A DNA stretch of 64,000 nt from Candidatus Contendibacter odensensis (lineage in GTDB: Bacteria > Pseudomonadota > Gammaproteobacteria > Competibacterales > Competibacteraceae): contig PDTV01000007.1 of the NCBI GenBank assembly GCA_002747185.1, positions 1 through 64,000 of the forward strand, written 5' to 3'. The position numbers were made by a program, and so were the translations under genes. Shown here piece by piece: positions 1 through 8,571 of the stretch (position 1 is the stretch's first letter; each line of letters opens with the position of its first letter). Under the pieces are notes generated by a model. That model made no database searches. It worked only from the letters and a program-made list of their open reading frames with translations, and was not told the DNA's origin.

Positions 1-210
1 GATCACGCCATCCCAGGCGAGATGTTCAGCCCGTGGGTGAACACTGGCCGGTGAGTGGCGATAACGCCAATACGGACGCACCTCGGCCACCTCTTTCATC
101 TGCCGATAGCGTCCAGCGCTGTAGCTGGTGAACAAATTGGTGTCGTAGATCACCCGCGCCCGCCATGCTCTGCCGCCTTTGCTGTCTTCGCCCGTCCAGC
201 CGGTCCAGCC
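1..210 (-). pseudogene. Mu-like phage head morphogenesis protein, internal fragment
   Basis: Read on the minus strand, the codon frame with codons starting at 150, 147 and so on is open from about 210 to the window edge. It contains in order GWTGE, RARVIYDTN, AGRYRQM, RPYWRYRHSP and HLAWDG. This series (YDTN, then AGRY, then PYW.YRHS, then R.EHL.WDG) is the signature of the Mu gpF-like minor head protein family, which acts in capsid assembly. Neither a start nor a stop is visible. The 3' part runs off the window, and the 5' part stops where transposase homology begins near 210, so this is a fragment. No other phage gene lies to its right. The frame is too short to call by ORF length and was found by reading motifs. 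Whether a larger prophage lies to the left cannot be seen. Confidence 0.7.
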
Positions 211-768
211 GCATGGCGCCCAACACCTTGGATCGCCAATTCGAGGTCGATGAGCCGAACCGGGCCTGGGTTACCGATTTCACCTATAGCCGCACCCACG
301 AAGGCTGGTTGTACCTGACGGTGGTGCTGATACCTGTTCTCACGCCAGGTCGTCGGCTGGAGTATGAAGAGCAACCCACGTGCCGACTTGGTGATCGATG
401 CGCTGCTGATGGCCATCTGGCGGCGCAGGCCCAGGCAACAGGTACTCATCCACTCCGACCAGGGTATCCAGTACACCTGCAGCGACTGGCGCAAGTTTCT
501 GGACGACCCCAACCTGGAAGCGAGCATGAGCCGCCGGGGCAATTGCCATGACAATGCGGTAGCCGAGAGCTTCTTCTCGTTACTCAAGACCGAGCGGATC
601 AAGCGCAAGAGATTCAAGACCCGAAATGAGGCCCGGGTCGAGATCTTCAATTACATCGAGTTCCTTTACAACCCGAAGCAGCGCCACGGCAACAACGACG
701 GCCTGTCGCCCATGGCATTCGAACAACAATATCTAGAAAACTGGGGGCTTGCCAGTCATTATTTTTAA
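211..768 (+). mobile_element. Truncated and frameshifted IS3-family transposase (OrfB)
   Basis: The frame from about 211 reads APNTLDRQF, then AWVTDFTY, then GWLYLTVVL. It shifts by one base near 331 (a net extra base in ctgatacctg) into the frame that carries IHSDQG, GNCHDNAVAESFF and YNPKQRH, and ends at 768. These are the three catalytic acidic regions (D in VTDFTY, D in HSDQG, E in AESFF) of the IS3-type DDE integrase core. The N-terminal helix-turn-helix half and OrfA are missing, and the left edge abuts the phage head fragment. With both a truncation and a frameshift it should be inactive. No convincing terminal inverted repeat is visible after the stop. Confidence 0.85.
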
Positions 769-794
769 TAAAATCAATTTATATGAGCTTGGCT

Positions 795-866
795 ATAGAT
801 GACATGACAGCGCATCGACGACACGCTATATCCGCGCTCTGGGTATGATTAGAGTCGCATCTGCCG
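795..866 (-). repeat. Fragment of the GTGTCGTCAA-ended dispersed repeat
   Basis: This stretch is about 70 bases related to the 3' part of the long repeats at 33039-33612, 52277-52650 and 60137-60465. Shared blocks are the 'agcgcatcgacgacacgct' type run, the 'gtatgattagag' run and 'catctgccg'. It has the same orientation as the 60137-60465 copy, opposite to the other two. The ends are not present, so it is a relic. Confidence 0.6.
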
Positions 867-914
867 GGGTCATGCCCGCAAAAATCAGAAAAAAGCAATA
901 ATTATGTATGGCCC

Positions 915-1853
915 CTACCGCAAATCCTTAGGCAAGGCAAAAACCACGTTTTCCTCTCGCCCTGTACTTTCCATAACCACTACAGCACCCAGGTCACGTA
1001 ATCGGGTAACCACTTGCTGCACCAACACTTCCGGCGCTGAAGCACCCGCAGTCACCCCCACGGTCATCTTGCTGATAAACCATTCTGGCTCGATATTTTC
1101 TGGCCCATCAATCAGGTAAGCTGGCTTACCGGCCTTTTCAGCCAACTCTCGCAAACGGTTGGAATTGGAGCTATTACGTGACCCTACCACCAGTAATATC
1201 TCACAATGTTGTGAAAGTTCCTTGGCAGCATCCTGCCGATTCTGCGTGGCATAACAGATATCATCCTTGCGAGGCCCCTGAATCGTAGGGAATCGTGCGC
1301 GCAACGCATTAACAATTAAAGACGTATCATCCACTGACAAGGTTGTTTGTGTCACGTAAGCCAGTTCTTCAGGATTATTGACTTTCAGTGTCTGTACGTC
1401 ATCGACCGTCTCCACAAGGTACATTCGCCCATCTGAATCGGTCTCATACTGTCCCATAGTGCCTTCTACTTCAGGGTGTCCGGCATGACCAATCAGAATG
1501 ACTTCACGACCTACGCGACCATGACGGCTCACTTCCATATGCACCTTGGTCACCAACGGACAGGTTGCATCAAAAACCTTGAGCCTGCGCCGTGCTGCCT
1601 CCTCCTGCACCGCCCGTGCTACACCGTGAGCACTAAAAATAACAGTTGCACCATCGGGAACTTCATCCAATTCCTCAACAAAAACTGCACCTCGCTGGCG
1701 CAAATCATCCACTACGAAGCGATTATGCACTACCTCATGACGTACATAGATCGGCGCTCCAAAACATTCCAGTGCCCGCTTAACAATACCAATAGCGCGG
1801 TCTACTCCAGCACAAAAACCACGAGGATTAGCGAGATAAACATGTGAATTCAT
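915..1853 (-). CDS. ispH: 4-hydroxy-3-methylbut-2-enyl diphosphate reductase
   Basis: IspH (LytB) catalyses the last step of the MEP isoprenoid pathway, reducing HMBPP to IPP and DMAPP with a [4Fe-4S] cluster in the cytosol. At 312 aa it is full length. The three cluster cysteines are visible at C14 (RGFCAGV), C98 (DATCPLV) and C200 ([10 protein letters not shown]), and the TQNRQ and SNSNRL substrate motifs are intact. The ATG at 1853 is preceded by a weak purine-rich AGAGA. It follows lspA on the same strand after a 225-base gap, a common lspA-ispH neighbourhood, but ileS is not upstream here and the gap suggests possible separate transcription. Nothing unusual in the protein. Confidence 0.97.
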   Translation of the reverse strand: MNSHVYLANPRGFCAGVDRAIGIVKRALECFGAPIYVRHEVVHNRFVVDDLRQRGAVFVEELDEVPDGATVIFSAHGVARAVQEEAARRRLKVFDATCPLVTKVHMEVSRHGRVGREVILIGHAGHPEVEGTMGQYETDSDGRMYLVETVDDVQTLKVNNPEELAYVTQTTLSVDDTSLIVNALRARFPTIQGPRKDDICYATQNRQDAAKELSQHCEILLVVGSRNSSNSNRLRELAEKAGKPAYLIDGPENIEPEWFISKMTVGVTAGASAPEVLVQQVVTRLRDLGAVVVMESTGREENVVFALPKDLR

Positions 1854-2000
1854 GAATGAATGATCTCTAATAATTATTTTAATAACAGGCTATTCCAGTG
1901 CACAAGGCGAAGATTGGTTATTTAATCACTCTACTATTAGACGTTACCCGCCAACTTCTATAGATTCAAACGGCATGAAAAACTGCATTTTTTAAAAGAC

Positions 2001-2033
2001 GGCCTGGCGCTATCATTTTAATTTTAACAGGCC
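2001..2033 (-). terminator. Possible weak terminator after lspA
   Basis: Between lspA and ispH, GGCCTG (2001-2006) can pair with CAGGCC (2028-2033) around a 21-base loop. On the minus strand the stem is followed by GTCTTTT. The stem is short and the loop large, so termination is only a possibility. Confidence 0.25.
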
Positions 2034-2078
2034 ACCTGTCTCCGAGACCTTTTATCTACTTATGTATCGCTCGCTATA

Positions 2079-2543
2079 CTATGTCTTTCCGGCATAGAAA
2101 CTATCCAGTATCAGCAGCATTGCACCTATCGTGATGGCTGAATCTGCGATATTAAACGTAGGCCAGTACCAACGATCATAATACAACTGGATAAAGTCAA
2201 TAACCTGTCCAAATAAAGCACGATCTACCATATTGCCAATGGCTCCACCCAAAACCAACGACAGCGCTATAGCAAGACGCTTTTCTTCCGGCTTGAGTCG
2301 CAGTATCCAAAGAACCAAAACAATGCTAATCGTCACAGCCATCCCCAAAAAAAACCAGCGTTGCCAACCACCAGCATCAGCAAAAATACCAAATGCTGCA
2401 CCACTGTTGTACGTCAACGCCAGATTAAATGACGGTAAAATCGATACCGGCTTATGTGCCACTAAAAAAGCCTCGGCAAACCATTTCGTGCACTGGTCTA
2501 GCACAACCACCGCGATACTCAGCCACAACCATTGTTTGAGCAT
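2079..2543 (-). CDS. lspA: Prolipoprotein signal peptidase II
   Basis: LspA is an inner-membrane aspartyl protease that removes the signal peptide from diacylglyceryl-modified prolipoproteins just before the lipobox cysteine. The 154-aa protein has four hydrophobic segments (about 3-18, 66-90, 95-112 and 133-150). The catalytic aspartates are D116 in VIDF and D134 in FNIADS, with the conserved NSGAAFG and GNMVDR stretches between. Length is normal for the family. A substrate in this window would be the glycine-zipper lipoprotein at 44431-44907. The upstream region faces the divergent topB-recQ gene across 215 bases, which must hold both promoters. Confidence 0.96.
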   Translation of the reverse strand: MLKQWLWLSIAVVVLDQCTKWFAEAFLVAHKPVSILPSFNLALTYNSGAAFGIFADAGGWQRWFFLGMAVTISIVLVLWILRLKPEEKRLAIALSLVLGGAIGNMVDRALFGQVIDFIQLYYDRWYWPTFNIADSAITIGAMLLILDSFYAGKT

Positions 2544-2758
2544 ATTTTTTTAGGTACGTTTTTATGGGTATAGCAACCCTGAAAAATACAGGAATGCGGT
2601 AGTATCCTCAGCAAAACGGCCAGGATAATACCAGCCGATCAATGTTCCAGCATCACCTGAAAACACAAGGAACCAGCATGGGTACATCAACCATCTTTAC
2701 ATTCAGCAACCCTCTATGACCTTGCTGCAAATTAACTAATTAACACTAGCATACAGGC

Positions 2759-5700
2759 ATGAGTATCGCCGTCGTTTCTGAAAAACCAGCCGTTGCCCGT
2801 GACGTTGCGCGTGCTTTAGGCGCTTGTCGGCGCGGCGACGGCTTCCTGCATGGCAATGGCTATGTCATCACCTGGGCAATCGGCCATCTCGTGCGGCTAG
2901 CCGAGCCTCACGAAATCAATCCTACCTGGAAAACATGGCGGCGTGAATCGCTACCCATGCTGCCAGAAAAATGGCCACTGGTTGTCAACACACAAACCCG
3001 TAACCAATTTGAAGTCGTGCGCCGAATTCTTAACGATAGTGCCATTGACCATGTTGTGTGTGCTACTGATGCCGGACGTGAAGGTGAGCTCATTTTTCGT
3101 TATCTCTACGAGGCAGCCGAATGTCGTAAACCATTTAGCCGCTTATGGATTTCATCGCTGACACCGGATGCTATCCGTCAAGGTTTCCAAACGCTACGTC
3201 CTGGTCGTGATCTTGATGCGCTGGCTGCCGCGGCCCGCGGGCGTAGCCAGGCAGACTGGCTGGTGGGAATGAATTTATCACGCGCCTATACACTGGCCTG
3301 TGGCATTCCTGGCGATGATGCTTTATCTGTGGGACGGGTACAAACCCCTACGCTGGCCATGATGGTAGAGCGTGAGCACGCTATCCGTACTTTTCTGCCC
3401 GAAGAGTATTTGGAAGTCGCAGCAACATTTACTCCACTGACCGAACAGCCTGCACAATCAAACACCGCCGCTGAGCCGGCAAAGGTAACCTGCTATCAGG
3501 GAATCTGGTTTCGTGGCAACAAACCTGAGCCAAAGGCCAAGTGCCTGCCCGCTGATGGTGTGGAGGCTGCACAAATTGTTTCTCGTGCACAACAGGGTCA
3601 GGCCGTCATTGAAACCTGCCGCACCGAAACTCACCGTGCTGCACCACCCCTGTTATATGACCTGACAGAATTACAACGCCATGCTAACCGACTGTATGGC
3701 TTCAGCGCCCAAACCACACTCGATATCGCCCAGAAGCTGTATGAACAACGCAAGCTTATCAGCTACCCACGTACCGATAGCCGCCATTTGTCAACAGCAG
3801 TCGCCACTCTTCTGAGTGCAGTCGTCGCTGCTATTTGGGCGCCATATAAAACACGTTTGGCGCCACATACCGGTCAACGCACACTCGGGTCGCGCTTTGT
3901 CAATGACAGCAAAGTTACCGATCATCACGCCATCATCCCCACACCTATCGTTGCAAAAAAACTGCCTGCTGATGAACAAAAAATATACAATCTCATTTGC
4001 CGTCGTTTGCTCATGGCCTGGCATGATGAACATATCCGGGCAATAACCCATCTTGTTACCACAATCACGACGGTTGATACCACAGGCAACACGCTTATCG
4101 ACCGTTATCACAGTACCGGCACAGCCGTCGAGCAAGTGGGCTGGAAAGTTCTGGAACCCCGCCCAACGTCTGGAAAACCGGCTAACACATCCAGGAATAA
4201 AAAAGATAAAACCAGCACCAAACCATCGAGCGCAGAAACGCCTGAGCAGAATCTACCCGCCGGTTTGACCACAGGTCAGCAACAACAAATACTGGATACC
4301 CGCACTGTCGCCAAACAAACCCGACCGCCACCGCGCCTAACCGATGCCACCTTACTCACTGCAATGGAAACAGCAGGCCGTACTCTAGACGACAAGGCGC
4401 TATCAGCGGCAATGAAAGATAGCGGCCTGGGTACACCCGCTACGCGCGCTGATATCATCGAAACCTTGATTCAGCGTCAATATCTAGACCGCGATGGCAA
4501 GGCCCTAAAACCCACCGAGCGCGGTATCCGCCTGATTGAGCGTGTACAACCCCCTATCAAAAGCCCTATGATGACCGGCCAATGGGAAGCACGACTACAG
4601 TGTATTCAGCGCGGTGAAGCAAATCTGGATGACTTCATGCGTGATATTAATATCTACCTGCATCAAGCAGTGACACAGGCATTTCAGGCAACGCCCCCTG
4701 CACCACCAGTGGCACACACGACATTGCCTGCAGTTGCCACGATACCCCGCAAGCCTGTTTCGGAAAATCAGCTCCTTGAGCTATTACGCACTGTCTTCCG
4801 GCTACCCGACTTTCGTCCTTATCAAAAGCTGGTCTGCCAAACTGTAATACAAGGCCATAATGTCCTGCTGGTTATGCCAACCGGAGCCGGAAAATCGTTA
4901 TGTTTCCAACTGCCTGGCCTGGCTCGTGCCGGAACAACACTGGTCATCTCACCACTAATCGCACTCATGGAAGATCAGGTGGGCAAGCTTCAGCAACTGG
5001 GTCTACATGCTGAACGTATTCATTCGGGACGTGATCGACTGGCTTCACGACAGGTATGTGTCGAATACCTCAATGGCCGACTGGATTACCTGTTTATTGC
5101 ACCAGAGCGACTGAGTGTGCCCGGCTTTCCCGAAATGCTCGCCAAACGCAAACCGGTACTCATCGCAGTTGATGAAGCCCATTGCATTTCGCAATGGGGC
5201 CATGATTTCCGCCCTGATTATCGAATGTTGAAACGTCATCTGCCACGCCTGCAACCTGCACCCGTCATTGCCTTGACAGCAACGGCGACGATATCGGTAC
5301 AGGATGATATCGTTGCCCAGCTTGATATCAGTAATGCCACTCGCTACATTCACGGTTTCCGCCGATCAAATCTCGCTGTCGAGACCGTGGAAATGAAAGT
5401 GTCGGAGCGACACGCCGCTGTACACCGAATTTTGACAGACACGGCACAACAGCCAGCCATTGTCTATGCCCCAACCCGCAAAGCCACTGAAGCCTTGGCG
5501 CTGGAGCTGGCAGAAGCGCTTCCAGCTGCAGCCTATCATGCCGGCATGCCACCGCAAGAGCGCGAGCGTGTACAAGGCCTGTTTAGCTGCGGCAAGCTGG
5601 CCGTCATCGTTGCGACCATCGCCTTTGGTATGGGCATTGATAAACCTGATATTCGCACTGTCATCCATACTGCTCTACCCGCTAGTGTCGAAGGCTACTA

Positions 5701-6520
5701 TCAGGAAATTGGTCGTGCTGGACGCGACGGCCAACCCGCACGCGCCATCTTGCTGTATTCCTATGCTGACTTACGAACACACGAATACTTTCATCAACTC
5801 GGCTACCCCCAAACCCAAAAACTGACACAAATTTTTCAAAAATTAGGTACACATCCACAACCTAAAGCATGGCTGCGGGATCAGCTCAGCATGATGAAAC
5901 CAGAAGAATTTGACGCGGCTGTGGAAAAACTACTCGTTCATGGCGGTGCGCAACGTGATATTAAGGATAACCTGAGTCGTGGCCACGCCAATTGGCAAAC
6001 CCCTTATGAGCACCAAAGCGCCCACAAACTGCTTGTTCCTCGGCAGATGCTTGATTTTGCTGACAAGGCAACCGGTTGTCGCATGGTGCGTCTCGTACAA
6101 CATTTTGGCGATCGGGATGACGATCAACCTTGTGGCCTTTGTGATGTCTGCGCCCCACAAAACACGGTGGCACGGCGCACGCGCCCGGTGACCTCCAGCG
6201 AATCGCGGTTGATATTACAAATTCTGGAAACATTACGTTGGCGTGAAGGACAAACTATGCGTCAATTACATGCACGATTGACCAATGGCTCACCGGATCG
6301 ACGTTGTTTCGAACGATTGATGGAGGCACTCGCCGGTAATGGCCTGATTAAACTTCGGGATGATACCTTCACCCGCGATCATAAGGTTATCGCTTTTCGA
6401 CGACTTTATTTAACTGCACTGGGCCAATCCGCTGGTATCAGTGAAGTGGCGGCAATACGCTTGAGTGAAACAGCAGTAAAACCAGCACAACGAAAACGTA
6501 CAGCCAGGCAGCGCTCCTGA
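2759..6520 (+). CDS. DNA topoisomerase III fused to RecQ helicase
   Basis: This is one uninterrupted 1253-aa frame with two complete enzymes. Residues 1 to about 640 are a type IA topoisomerase III: Toprim domain with E8 and the TDAGREGE block starting near D104, and the catalytic tyrosine Y336 in ISYPRTDS. Residues about 675-1135 are a RecQ helicase: Walker A MPTGAGKS (K712), DEAH box D805-H808, the SF2 blocks TATA and GMGIDKPD, QEIGRAGRDG, and a zinc site with C1107, C1125, C1128 and C1131. A basic helical or winged-helix tail follows. A proline-rich linker lies near 655-670. RecQ and topoisomerase III act together in bacteria and eukaryotes to decatenate or dissolve joined DNA; here they would be tethered. 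No stop or frame change separates the halves. The ATG at 2759 has only a weak ribosome site. It stands alone, divergent from lspA. Confidence 0.93.
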   Translation: MSIAVVSEKPAVARDVARALGACRRGDGFLHGNGYVITWAIGHLVRLAEPHEINPTWKTWRRESLPMLPEKWPLVVNTQTRNQFEVVRRILNDSAIDHVVCATDAGREGELIFRYLYEAAECRKPFSRLWISSLTPDAIRQGFQTLRPGRDLDALAAAARGRSQADWLVGMNLSRAYTLACGIPGDDALSVGRVQTPTLAMMVEREHAIRTFLPEEYLEVAATFTPLTEQPAQSNTAAEPAKVTCYQGIWFRGNKPEPKAKCLPADGVEAAQIVSRAQQGQAVIETCRTETHRAAPPLLYDLTELQRHANRLYGFSAQTTLDIAQKLYEQRKLISYPRTDSRHLSTAVATLLSAVVAAIWAPYKTRLAPHTGQRTLGSRFVNDSKVTDHHAIIPTPIVAKKLPADEQKIYNLICRRLLMAWHDEHIRAITHLVTTITTVDTTGNTLIDRYHSTGTAVEQVGWKVLEPRPTSGKPANTSRNKKDKTSTKPSSAETPEQNLPAGLTTGQQQQILDTRTVAKQTRPPPRLTDATLLTAMETAGRTLDDKALSAAMKDSGLGTPATRADIIETLIQRQYLDRDGKALKPTERGIRLIERVQPPIKSPMMTGQWEARLQCIQRGEANLDDFMRDINIYLHQAVTQAFQATPPAPPVAHTTLPAVATIPRKPVSENQLLELLRTVFRLPDFRPYQKLVCQTVIQGHNVLLVMPTGAGKSLCFQLPGLARAGTTLVISPLIALMEDQVGKLQQLGLHAERIHSGRDRLASRQVCVEYLNGRLDYLFIAPERLSVPGFPEMLAKRKPVLIAVDEAHCISQWGHDFRPDYRMLKRHLPRLQPAPVIALTATATISVQDDIVAQLDISNATRYIHGFRRSNLAVETVEMKVSERHAAVHRILTDTAQQPAIVYAPTRKATEALALELAEALPAAAYHAGMPPQERERVQGLFSCGKLAVIVATIAFGMGIDKPDIRTVIHTALPASVEGYYQEIGRAGRDGQPARAILLYSYADLRTHEYFHQLGYPQTQKLTQIFQKLGTHPQPKAWLRDQLSMMKPEEFDAAVEKLLVHGGAQRDIKDNLSRGHANWQTPYEHQSAHKLLVPRQMLDFADKATGCRMVRLVQHFGDRDDDQPCGLCDVCAPQNTVARRTRPVTSSESRLILQILETLRWREGQTMRQLHARLTNGSPDRRCFERLMEALAGNGLIKLRDDTFTRDHKVIAFRRLYLTALGQSAGISEVAAIRLSETAVKPAQRKRTARQRS

Positions 6521-6687
6521 AAAATAAAAGCAGCTCCTCGACTATCTTCAAGTGATAAAACTGGCATTCCTGTCTGGTATCAATTGTTATTGTTTCTTTT
6601 TATGCTTGCCCTTGCCACCATCCTCGCCCTGTACACCATCAATAAATCCAGGGCGCTCTCTACTTTTCCAGAGACTGTAGCTGACGA

Positions 6688-6785
6688 GCGCAAACACTAT
6701 AAATTGGAACAATTTATAGTGTTTGCGCGTTAAAACAGATGGATATAGCGGAACCCACTAATCAAATTTAATGGGTTCTGCTATA
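6688..6785 (+). repeat. Double-hairpin repeat, complete copy 1
   Basis: The first hairpin, 6688-6728, has arms GCGCAAACACTATAAATT and its reverse complement around GGAAC. The spacer is GTTAAAACAGATGGA. The second hairpin, 6744-6785, is 42 bases, begins TATAGCGGAACCC and ends GGGTTCTGCTATA. The same two-hairpin order with the same spacer recurs at 59621-59722 and 60868-60973, and inverted at 49444-49549. It truncates a short reading frame (MLALATILALYTINK...) starting near 6604 that may be the relic of an older gene. Confidence 0.9.
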
Positions 6786-6895
6786 TCAGGCACAAACTTT
6801 ATGTGTTAATTAGTAAAGCATTGTGACCATAATGGGATAAATTCCGCTAAGCTTTTGTGTGCATCATTACCAATAGACACTACATTCAATTAAAG

Positions 6896-6990
6896 TTAGG
6901 AGTTACGCAGTTGGTAGGATCGAGCACAGCATATAGTGGTTCTAAACGCATCTCGCCTACTAAATTGAGTGTCAACTGCTTAACTCCTAA
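6896..6990 (+). repeat. 95-bp inverted-repeat element, copy 1
   Basis: It begins TTAGGAGTTACGCAGTTG and ends with the near-perfect complement CAACTGCTTAACTCCTAA, giving terminal repeats of 18 bases with one mismatch. The interior (about 60 bases) matches the reverse complement of 61086-61179 almost base for base. AAG lies immediately outside both ends and may be a target duplication. It has the structure of a MITE; no transposase is present. Confidence 0.85.
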
Positions 6991-7040
6991 AAGTATCATT
7001 TTCAAGCGCCTTGTGATCAACGTACCCAACAGGGCTAGAT

Positions 7041-7190
7041 ATGCATAAATTACTGTCTGTTTTATTATTCACATTCTTCCTTTCTTCAATCGCACTGGCT
7101 GATAATGGTCTTATTAACGCCAAAAGCGCTCACGATGTTACTATTATTAATCCGGTGGACATTGGCATTATATCTTTTGAACAAAAATGA
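7041..7190 (+). pseudogene. Truncated DUF302-like exported protein
   Basis: A 49-codon frame starts with a clear signal peptide (MHKLLSVLLF, cleavage likely after SSIALA). The mature part DNGLINAKSAHDVT is how DUF302 family proteins begin after their signal peptide (ADNGL...KSAHSV.ET). Family members continue for about 100 residues; here the frame diverges after HDVT and stops at 7190, so most of the domain is missing. It sits between the 95-bp element and the stress protein gene. It may be expressed but is unlikely to function. The family assignment rests on a short match. Confidence 0.5.
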
Positions 7191-7266
7191 TGTGGTATCA
7201 TAGCGATAAGCGCAAGACGAAATAAACCCTCAATTACAGCACAAAATAACTTGAAATATATCTATT

Positions 7267-7788
7267 ATGCTTCCGAAAATTCATACTATCCTGTACACCA
7301 CAGCACTGGGTAAACATACGCGCCCTGTATTCCGCTTCGCAGTTAGCCTGGCTCAGCAACACAATGCCAAGATTATACTGCTCAATGTCGCCGAACCCTT
7401 GAGCAACTCAGTCCGTTTTCTTATGGAAAATTATCTGGGGACAAAAAAAGCCGAGGAGCTGCGTCACGAGGCAAATAGCGGCATTCTGGAAAAAATTCAT
7501 AGTCGGCTAGAAGCTTTCTGCAAGAAAGAGCTGGATGCTACATTGACAGAGACAGAAATTATTTCGGAGATCCGCGTAACTTGCGGCACACCTTGTGAGG
7601 TTATTTTGGAAGAAGCGGATCGTTGCAATGCTGATTTAATCGTCATGGGCACCCACACCCACAGCGACATATACTCCCATCTACTAGGTTCAACTGCCCG
7701 TCGCGTTACGTTGCTATCCAAACGCCCCGTTCTCATTATCCCCATCGTTGACAACGAAGGAACTCAGTGGAATGAATCAGTTATCTAA
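7267..7788 (+). CDS. Universal stress protein, UspA family
   Basis: This is a single-domain UspA-type protein of 173 aa with the Rossmann-like fold used to bind nucleotides and act in stress survival in the cytosol. The N-terminal strand is KIHTILYTTALG. The C-terminal ATP-loop type block is IVMGTHTHSD followed by LLGSTARRVTLLSKRPVLIIP, matching the G-2x-G-9x-G(S/T) pattern only loosely because the second glycine is replaced. A 25-residue charged insertion (residues 55-85) separates strands. The last 17 bases overlap the start of the DUF4124 gene, so the two are probably cotranscribed. Confidence 0.85.
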   Translation: MLPKIHTILYTTALGKHTRPVFRFAVSLAQQHNAKIILLNVAEPLSNSVRFLMENYLGTKKAEELRHEANSGILEKIHSRLEAFCKKELDATLTETEIISEIRVTCGTPCEVILEEADRCNADLIVMGTHTHSDIYSHLLGSTARRVTLLSKRPVLIIPIVDNEGTQWNESVI

Positions 7789-8170
7789 AAAACAGCGCTT
7801 CCGTCTAGCACGGCGAATAATCCCAATACAGGTACTATCAGGACTCGTATTGGCATCGTTCCACGCTGACGCATTGGCTGAAGACGAATTTTACATATGG
7901 CAAGACGACACCGGCCAAACACATTACAGCAGCCGCTTGCCTAAAGATCGGCCGGCAGAATCGGTTCGTCTTGGTTCCAGCTCGACCAAAGTACAACCGA
8001 CTGAGCATATCTATACCTGGATCGACGCCAAAGGCCACGTGTATTACGGCGCTAAGCCGCCCGCCGGCATGCCGGTTAAGGAACTTTTGGAAGAGGACAG
8101 CTCACTATCTACCATTCACCAAGGTAAACTGCGTCACGGCGAGCAACGCCTACTTCAACACCTGCCCTAA
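7772..8170 (+). CDS. Exported DUF4124 domain protein
   Basis: I take the ATG at 7772, with AAGGA about ten bases upstream, in preference to a TTG at 7748. The 132-aa product has a basic N-terminus (KKQRFRLARR), a hydrophobic stretch and a likely signal peptidase site after ADALA. The mature part holds two short DUF4124 motifs: YIWQDDTGQTHYSSRLP (about residues 42-58) and YTWIDAKGHVYYGAKPP (about 81-97). DUF4124 proteins are small periplasmic proteins of unknown function in proteobacteria. It overlaps the UspA gene by 17 bases. Confidence 0.75.
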   Translation: MNQLSKKQRFRLARRIIPIQVLSGLVLASFHADALAEDEFYIWQDDTGQTHYSSRLPKDRPAESVRLGSSSTKVQPTEHIYTWIDAKGHVYYGAKPPAGMPVKELLEEDSSLSTIHQGKLRHGEQRLLQHLP

Positions 8171-8236
8171 ACCCAAACACCAAAAAATTGATTATCATGT
8201 GATCACAACCACCGCACAATCGTACGTTACCACGGC

Positions 8237-8413
8237 TCATACCGGTCTCTTGACATCCAGCCAGCAGCGGCGAATTTCACTCTGCCAATCACCATATAAG
8301 CGCTGACGTGTGCTAGCCGATGCTCTACCCAACAAAGCACGGTAGTACAGGTAAGAGGCGCGAGTAACAGCCTGCTGACTGGATGGTAATTGTTTGATCT
8401 CGTAACTCGTCAT
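8237..8413 (-). CDS. Small basic hypothetical protein (58 aa)
   Basis: An ATG at 8413 is preceded on the minus strand by GAGG with nine bases of spacing, a good ribosome site, and the frame runs to a TGA at 8237-8239. The product starts MTSYEIKQLPSSQQAVTRAS and is rich in arginine and tyrosine, with a WQSEIRRCWLDVKRP C-terminus. No signal peptide or membrane segment is evident, and I do not recognise a family. It occupies most of the 400-base gap between the DUF4124 gene and the squalene-synthase-like gene, convergent with the former. Plausible from ribosome site and composition only. Confidence 0.45.
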   Translation of the reverse strand: MTSYEIKQLPSSQQAVTRASYLYYRALLGRASASTRQRLYGDWQSEIRRCWLDVKRPV

Positions 8414-8571
8414 AGCAACAAACCTCGCACATTGCCAAGATAACTATCGAATAACTCGTCTAACTATCAGTAAGGCAATAATCGTGCCTTTTTAGAGCCA
8501 ACCATAATCCTTAAACTGCATAACCCACAGACCGATGTCACCAAAGACTTTTTAACGGATGCAATCTTCCT

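Noticed and set aside
1476..1847. Plus-strand ORF antisense to ispH
   Set aside because: It lies wholly inside a well-supported gene and shows no motif.
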